Below are positions 42,589 to 46,380 of a stretch of 46,380 bases of DNA, piece after piece. The DNA is taken from assembly GCA_030615605.1 (NCBI GenBank), contig JAUWYY010000018.1:1-46380 (forward strand), written 5' to 3'. Within the stretch, counting starts at the first letter, position 1, and every line of letters starts with the position of its first letter. The DNA comes from a bacterium. Lineage in GTDB: Bacteria; Armatimonadota; Zipacnadia; Zipacnadales; Zipacnadaceae. The notes under the pieces are model-generated. The model did not search any database and was not told the origin of the DNA. It saw only the letters and a program-made list of their open reading frames with translations. The translations under genes were made by a program, and so were the position numbers.

Positions 42589-43044
42589 ATGATTGATGGC
42601 GTTGAGACGAAGCGACTGCGCCTGATCCCTGATGAGCGCGGCTATCTGATGGAGATCCTGCGCGACGACGATGACCTCTTCACCCAGTTTGGTCAGGTGT
42701 ACGTGACCGCCTGCTACCCGGGAATAGTGAAGGCCTGGCACTGCCACCAGCGCCAGGTTGATATGATATGCTGCCTGCAGGGCACCGCCCGGCTGGGCCT
42801 GTATGATGACCGGGAAGATTCGCCCACCTGTGGCCAAACCGCCAGCTTCATCCTGGGCACGCTCAATCCGCTGATAGTGCGCGTCCCGCCCGGCGTCTGG
42901 CATGGCTTCACGCCCGTCGCTGATGAGACCGTGCTGATGCTCAACGTCCCCAGCGAGCACTATGAGTATGGCGACCGCGACGAGCTGCGCCGCGACCCCT
43001 TCGATCCCGACATAGATTTCCAGTGGCATCCGCGCGGCGGGTAG
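42589..43044 (+). CDS. RmlC-like cupin, dTDP-4-dehydrorhamnose 3,5-epimerase-related
   Basis: The protein of about 151 aa shows the RmlC/WxcM-like cupin pattern: RLRLIPDERGYLMEILRDDD at the start, the active-site strand KAWHCHQRQVDMICCLQG with metal- or base-type His residues, and VRVPPGVWHGFTPVADE. Genuine RmlC proteins are about 180 aa; this is shorter, like the sugar 3,4-ketoisomerase or epimerase-like relatives. AGGAG at 42575-42579 suits ATG 42589 better than ATG 42583. No other sugar-nucleotide gene is beside it. Enzymatic role in envelope sugar synthesis is inferred. Confidence 0.85.
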   Translation: MIDGVETKRLRLIPDERGYLMEILRDDDDLFTQFGQVYVTACYPGIVKAWHCHQRQVDMICCLQGTARLGLYDDREDSPTCGQTASFILGTLNPLIVRVPPGVWHGFTPVADETVLMLNVPSEHYEYGDRDELRRDPFDPDIDFQWHPRGG

Positions 43045-43091
43045 CCCCGGGCGACAGCCAGGGCCGCACATTGCATTGTTGTGATAGGGGC

Positions 43092-43137
43092 ACCCCCTCA
43101 CGTCCGCCGTAGCCTCGGCGAAGGCGGATGCCGCGAC
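43092..43137 (+). repeat. 46-bp repeat, copy 1 (inner inverted pair)
   Basis: Starts ACCCCCTCAC and contains the core GTAGCCTCGGCGAAGGCG, with CCGCC/GGCGG complementarity. An inverted copy with only three differences lies at 44653-44698. It lies in the upstream region of the GNAT gene, between the cupin stop and the GNAT start. Confidence 0.75.
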
Positions 43138-43209
43138 TGTTCTACGGAGGATTTCCCCGTTCCCCCGGCGAAGGGCTATCCGGTGACCACGATGAAGGAG
43201 CGTGAGCAG

Positions 43210-43623
43210 ATGTCAGAGACTACATACAGAAATGCCGCGTTCGAGGATATTCCCCAGATGCTCAAGCTCTGGCAGGAGTTCTGGCCGCCGCAAGACAGTG
43301 AAGACGACCTGAAGCGGAAAATCCGGAAAGACCCGGATCTGGTCTGTGTGGCTGAGTGCGACGGCCGCATCGTGGGGACAATCATAGGGGGGTTCGATGA
43401 ATGGTGGGCCTGGATCTACCGCGTCGCGGTGCATCCGGAGCACCAAAGGCAGGGAATCGCCCGCCGCCTCTTCAGCGAAATCCACCAGCGACTGGCAGCT
43501 CGCGGTGCCGACGCCGCCTGTCTCATAGCTTCGCCGTCAAACGAGGCAATGTGCGACTTGCTGAGAAAGCTCGGATATCAAGAGAAAAGCGACCGAAGAT
43601 TCTCATTCGTATTTCAACGGTGA
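43210..43623 (+). CDS. GNAT-family N-acetyltransferase
   Basis: The 137-aa protein starts MSETTYRNAAFEDIPQMLKL, typical of GNAT strand 1 and helix 1. It has motif A VAVHPEHQRQGIARRLFSEI (acetyl-CoA pyrophosphate loop QRQGIA) and motif B ASPSNEAMCDLLRKLGYQEK. AAGGAG about ten bases before ATG 43210 sets the start; the open frame reaching back to 43081 crosses the repeat and is not coding. The substrate is unknown. It is flanked by the inner inverted repeats together with the methyltransferase gene. Confidence 0.9.
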   Translation: MSETTYRNAAFEDIPQMLKLWQEFWPPQDSEDDLKRKIRKDPDLVCVAECDGRIVGTIIGGFDEWWAWIYRVAVHPEHQRQGIARRLFSEIHQRLAARGADAACLIASPSNEAMCDLLRKLGYQEKSDRRFSFVFQR

Positions 43624-43693
43624 GCGAACAGGGGCATCCAGCCGGCGTTCTAAAGACCGGGGTTGATGCCGCTTGTCCTTCATGGGAAAAGGA

Positions 43694-44452
43694 ATGAACT
43701 GGAAGAGAACAGAATCCGAGTTCGACGGTTTCGCAAAGACCTACGAGTGGATATTTGGCGAAGAGAAAACCAAGACGCCACTCACTGATGCTTGCCAGAG
43801 CATTATCGACAGGACAAAGCCTCTCACCATCCTGGATTGTGCGTGTGGCCCTGGATGGTCCTCCATCGCTCTGAAGAAGGCGGGCTACTCCGTCCACGGT
43901 AGCGACATCAGTGGCGAAATGATCAAACTTGCCAGAGCTAACGCGCGCAAAGCGGGAATCCGAGTTCCGTTCACGGTGTCTGCATGGCACGACTTGCCAT
44001 CCAAGATATCCAGGAAGTTTGATCTTGTGATGTGTGAAGGAAATGCCATCGGACATTGTCCCGATAAGCCTGCCATGGCAGATTCACTGCAATGCATGCG
44101 TGCGCTCACAGATGATGGAGGCCATGTGTACATTGATACGAGAAGCTGGGAGTGGTTCCGCTCTAACACCAGACGGGTTTGGCCGGCTGGCTCTCTGGAT
44201 GACGAGGAGGGCCACCATATCATCATACAGGTAGCGACGGTTCCCAGGCGATGGGCCCAACCCCACGTCATAGAGGTGGTCCACATCAATGAACGCCCGG
44301 ATGCCCTGACAGTCGACAGCTATCCGGTTACGTTTTACGCTTTCAGAATTGAGCAACTGTTTGAGTGCCTTCGCGTGGCGGGCTATGATAATATTGAGAC
44401 GGATTATGAGAAAGGGCGGGCACGCTACTATGTGGTCGCGCGAGCAGTGTGA
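43694..44452 (+). CDS. Class I SAM-dependent methyltransferase, glycine/sarcosine N-methyltransferase-like
   Basis: The protein of about 252 aa has the SAM-binding motif I ILDCACGPGWSSIALKKAG, the acidic motif II VHGSDISGEMIKLARANA, and FDLVMCEGNAIGHCPDKPAM, which parallels the FD..LCLGNSFAHL segment of glycine/sarcosine N-methyltransferases. That makes a small-amine or amino-acid substrate plausible but not proven. The start is uncertain between ATG 43682 and 43694; a GGGA lies six bases before the latter. It lies 70 bp after the GNAT gene on the same strand. Confidence 0.85.
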   Translation: MNWKRTESEFDGFAKTYEWIFGEEKTKTPLTDACQSIIDRTKPLTILDCACGPGWSSIALKKAGYSVHGSDISGEMIKLARANARKAGIRVPFTVSAWHDLPSKISRKFDLVMCEGNAIGHCPDKPAMADSLQCMRALTDDGGHVYIDTRSWEWFRSNTRRVWPAGSLDDEEGHHIIIQVATVPRRWAQPHVIEVVHINERPDALTVDSYPVTFYAFRIEQLFECLRVAGYDNIETDYEKGRARYYVVARAV

Positions 44453-44492
44453 ACCCTGCAGACACAGAGCAGGCCCGATAGTGCTATCGGGG

Positions 44493-44559
44493 CAAAAAGA
44501 CGATTGCCTGAGCCGCGTGGCTCAGGCAATATCGTCCGGATTTACCCTCATAGAGTTGC
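44493..44559 (+). repeat. 67-bp hairpin repeat, copy A (pseudopilin-like reading frame)
   Basis: Gap-free match to copy B at 44728-44794 with seven differences. It forms a hairpin at 44499-44536 (stem about 16 bp with a two-base bulge, loop GCGT). The plus strand reads in one frame KDDCLSRVAQAISSG then FTLIELL, a prepilin-type N-terminus, and stays open to a stop at 44604-44606 without a pilin body. On the minus strand the hairpin is followed by five T. Confidence 0.7.
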
Positions 44560-44652
44560 TGCGTATTATATTGACGCCGGAGGCGTCCAAAAGGTTCTGT
44601 TTGTAGTGATGGCACACTGGAAGAAAGATTATCTCGAGCGTAGGCAGCGATG

Positions 44653-44698
44653 GTCGGGGCATCCGCCTTCGCCGAGGCTACGGCGTAGGTGAGGGGGT
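44653..44698 (-). repeat. 46-bp repeat, copy 2 (inner inverted pair)
   Basis: Reverse complement of 43092-43137 with 43 of 46 positions identical. It lies between copies A and B of the 67-bp hairpin repeat. Confidence 0.75.
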
Positions 44699-44727
44699 CC
44701 CTCCCACACTACAGGCAAATTTGGGCC

Positions 44728-44794
44728 CAAAAAGACGACTGCCTGAGCTGTGTGGCTCAGGCAGTATCGTCCGGTTTTACGCTCATTGAGTTGC
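44728..44794 (+). repeat. 67-bp hairpin repeat, copy B (pseudopilin-like reading frame)
   Basis: Second copy, 235 bp downstream of A. Hairpin at 44734-44771. The same frame reads KDDCLSCVAQAVSSG then FTLIELPVIIGIP and stops at 44830-44832. In the stem one T-A pair of copy A is a C-G pair here, so pairing is kept. All four differences inside the GFTLIEL codons are synonymous. Confidence 0.7.
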
Positions 44795-44868
44795 CAGTCA
44801 TTATTGGTATACCAACTTTCACATGCGATTAAACATAGATTAGGAGGAAAGCCGCAGATTCTTGAGAA

Positions 44869-44899
44869 GTTGTGGTCAGATGGGTGAGATGATCACAAC
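44869..44899. promoter_or_regulatory. Inverted repeat upstream of the amidotransferase gene
   Basis: GTTGTGGTCA (44869-44878) and TGATCACAAC (44890-44899) match in nine of ten positions as an inverted repeat with an 11-base spacer; half-site centres are 21 bp apart, two helical turns. It ends 16 bp before the ATG, where a bound dimer would block initiation or translation. Candidate operator only. Confidence 0.4.
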
Positions 44900-44915
44900 A
44901 CTATGAGGTACGCAA

Positions 44916-45617
44916 ATGGTTCTGTATGTGGCGATGGCTAAATCTGAACAGGACTACGTGAGCCGGGCCGCCCAGTCGTTATTCCAGCACAAGCTGCGGT
45001 TCGAAGAGCTGTCCGGCTGGCCCTGTCTGATGATGCGATATTGCTGGGTCGGTCCGGCGGTGATGGATGAGTATCCCATTCGCGCCGTTGTCATCAGCGG
45101 CTTTGGGCACGGCTGGAACGAGATGGAGAGGTCTGAGTTGTACGGCCTATATGACCTGCTGCATGCTGTCGAGGTTCCTGTGCTGGGCATCTGCGGAGGG
45201 CACCAGCTATTGGCTCACGTCTTCACTGAGGACTTCCGCGCCGTTGAGGCCATCAGTGATGAGCCGATGCGCCGGCTCCAGCCCGGTGAGCCGGATTGGA
45301 CCCCGGACTATCACCCCGGCTACTTTGTGGAAAGCGGGATGCAGCCGGTGACGATTATTCATCCCGATCCTCTGTTCGCGGGATTGCCCGAGATGTTCTA
45401 TGTACGGCAATTACACTTCTGTGAGGTGAAGACTTTGCCGCCCCAGTTTCGGCTGCTGGCCAGCAACGATTGCTGCCGGCTGCAGGCTATGCGCCACCGG
45501 CGCCACCCCGTATACGGGGTACAGTTCCATCCGGAGCTGTACACAGACTACTATCCCCACGGTCGCCAGATTCTGCACAACTTCTTCGCGATGGCGGGGG
45601 CAGAGGTGAGGGAATAG
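44916..45617 (+). CDS. Class I glutamine amidotransferase domain protein
   Basis: The 233-aa protein is a stand-alone GATase1 domain. The nucleophile elbow is VLGICGGHQLLAHVF (Cys near 93), and the catalytic His-Glu pair lies in VYGVQFHPELYTDYYP close to the C-terminus. No synthetase domain is fused and no GuaA-, TrpE- or PabB-type partner is next to it, so it may act with a distant partner or on gamma-glutamyl compounds like PuuD-type hydrolases. GAGGT lies seven bases before the ATG. An inverted repeat sits just upstream. Confidence 0.9.
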   Translation: MVLYVAMAKSEQDYVSRAAQSLFQHKLRFEELSGWPCLMMRYCWVGPAVMDEYPIRAVVISGFGHGWNEMERSELYGLYDLLHAVEVPVLGICGGHQLLAHVFTEDFRAVEAISDEPMRRLQPGEPDWTPDYHPGYFVESGMQPVTIIHPDPLFAGLPEMFYVRQLHFCEVKTLPPQFRLLASNDCCRLQAMRHRRHPVYGVQFHPELYTDYYPHGRQILHNFFAMAGAEVRE

Positions 45618-45643
45618 CTATTGGCTGGCGGAGTTGCTTCGCG

Positions 45644-46000
45644 CTATTCGGCTGCCTGCTGTTGGCGTTGCGAGACCAGCATCCGCACGATCTCCTTGCG
45701 GGTTTCGGCGTCGTCAATAAATGACTCGCTGATCAAGCACAGCAGGTTCCACATCGCGGGGGTGCGATTCAGCGCATAGCAGACATATGAACCTTCGCCA
45801 GATGTAATCTTTCGCAGAAGGCCGTGGTCAGCGAAGCGCTTGACCGCCGGCTCGACTGCTTCGACGGGGTGGCGCAGGCGCAGAGCCAAGCCGGCTGCTG
45901 TATCGAAAGTCTTGGGATGGTCCTGCAGGTACAGGGCAAGCGCCACGCCTACGATGGTCTGCGCCACATCTCTTACGAATTCCGCGACTCGCTTATCCAT
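45644..46000 (-). CDS. Small winged-helix-like protein of unknown function
   Basis: The 118-aa protein starts at ATG 46000 with GGGAGGGGGG upstream. The middle (TFDTAAGLALRLRHPVEAVE, then PAVKRFADHGLLRKI and SYVCYALNR) follows the pattern of a winged-helix DNA-binding domain: helix, turn helix, then a two-strand wing. The C-terminus is a helix (ESFIDDAETRKEIVRMLVSQ). It could be a transcription regulator of the small genes beside it. It is convergent with the amidotransferase gene with 26 bp between them. No name can be given. Confidence 0.7.
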   Translation of the reverse strand: MDKRVAEFVRDVAQTIVGVALALYLQDHPKTFDTAAGLALRLRHPVEAVEPAVKRFADHGLLRKITSGEGSYVCYALNRTPAMWNLLCLISESFIDDAETRKEIVRMLVSQRQQQAAE

Positions 46001-46380
46001 CAGTCCCCCCTCCCGGTCCGATAACGGCGCAGTGCAGGTGCCTCCTGGCTGAATTATTCGCCGTCCGTCCTCCAAATCCTTCCCACTATGTGACATCATA
46101 CAGTTTTTGGGATTGGCAGGCAAGGGAGGAGAGTCCCCAGAGCGAGGAGAATGGTGGTGTCACTGTCTTCGCCGCCGGATCGGGGGCGATTGACAGCAAC
46201 CGGCGGACAGGCGTAGACCAGGGGCGAGGACGGCTTTCGCGGAGAACCCGCTTTTTGGAAAAAGCCGGTTCCCCGCCCCCCTCCGGCAAAAACTGTCAAT
46301 AGGACAGAGACCGAGGAGCGTGCCGGTAGGAGGGCCCTTCTTGTCCCGATGGCCGCGCGGGGAGCGGGGCGATTGATAGC
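46001..46380. other. Intergenic end of the window
   Basis: About 380 bp upstream of the winged-helix gene. It contains the outer inverted repeat copy (46231-46294) and two isolated TTGACA hexamers, one on each strand (about 46188 plus, 46293-46298 minus), neither with a good -10. No gene was recognised. Confidence 0.5.
46231..46294 (-). repeat. 64-bp palindromic repeat, copy 2 (outer inverted pair)
   Basis: Reverse complement of the element at 42492-42555, about 80% identical. Its hairpin spans 46240-46277 with a stem of about 17 bp. The shared flank is AGTTTTTGCCGGA. Confidence 0.75.

Larger units (their letters stand above)
44453..44915. other. Repeat-rich intergenic region of 463 bp
   Basis: It holds two direct copies of a 67-bp hairpin repeat, one copy of the inner inverted repeat between them, a TTGGTATACCAA palindrome (44804-44815) and an inverted repeat near the amidotransferase start. 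No intact gene is present. Confidence 0.6.

Noticed and set aside
44493..44794. Repeats considered as a CRISPR array
   Set aside because: Only two copies, 235 bp apart, with hairpin and coding-like content, and no cas genes in the window.
44841..44905. Orphan Shine-Dalgarno (AGGAGG) with a possible 14-residue leader peptide from a TTG codon before the amidotransferase gene
   Set aside because: Spacing from AGGAGG to the TTG is about 15 bases, too long, and the peptide has no regulatory codon run.
1..46380. Search for tRNA, rRNA, insertion sequences and prophage genes
   Set aside because: No cloverleaf with a TTC-type T arm, no rRNA-like stretch, and no transposase, integrase or phage structural gene was recognised by eye.

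Overview
The window reads as a chromosomal segment of a diderm (Gram-negative type) bacterium. Supporting signs are a lipobox lipoprotein, a LolA-like protein, several signal-peptide proteins, type IV pilus or type II secretion genes and a peptidoglycan amidase. Very large pseudopilins next to a GH15 glucoamylase-like gene fit an uncultured lineage such as Armatimonadota or a related phylum, but no marker here fixes the taxonomy. There is no rRNA, no tRNA, no CRISPR array and no recognisable transposase.

Layout. (1) 1-11.9 kb, minus strand: a pilus/secretion operon transcribed pilB > pilT > pilC > pilD > five pseudopilin-like genes, the last cut by the window edge. It starts from a perfect-consensus sigma70 promoter that overlaps the stop codon of the upstream gene. 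(2) 11.9-16.6 kb, minus: a GH15 glucoamylase-like gene, a fumarylacetoacetate hydrolase family gene and an anchored protein of unknown function. (3) 16.7-19.5 kb, plus: an ECF sigma factor, a zinc-finger anti-sigma factor and an exported protein built of a 15-residue proline-phased repeat, bounded by a good promoter and an intrinsic terminator. (4) 19.5-23.8 kb: FmdB-type zinc ribbon, coiled-coil zinc-ribbon protein, amidase and the NfnAB pair. (5) 23.8-29.8 kb, minus: galT, histidine kinase, single-domain response regulator, glgC, glgA, tightly packed, so a glycogen/sugar-nucleotide operon containing its own two-component pair. (6) 30-33.5 kb, minus: a YihY-type membrane protein, then a likely accessory set of TIR-HEAT protein, stand-alone M41-like metallopeptidase and small membrane protein. 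(7) 33.6-42.3 kb, plus: ABC exporter pair, LolA-like protein, a membrane-anchored protein with a sigma-region-2-like head, a TPR lipoprotein with a peptidase-C39/BtrH-like fold, an RNase H-like nuclease and an active/inactive M16 peptidase pair. (8) 42.3-46.4 kb: small accessory genes (cupin epimerase-like, GNAT, methyltransferase, glutamine amidotransferase, winged helix) inside two nested pairs of inverted repeats, plus a tandem hairpin repeat whose plus strand reads as a pseudopilin N-terminus.

The strongest candidates for something undescribed are the TIR-HEAT / M41 peptidase / membrane protein set, the 15-residue proline-phased repeat protein downstream of its sigma/anti-sigma pair, the sigma2-like membrane protein, and the repeat architecture of the last 4 kb. 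All functional assignments come from reading motifs; no database search was run.
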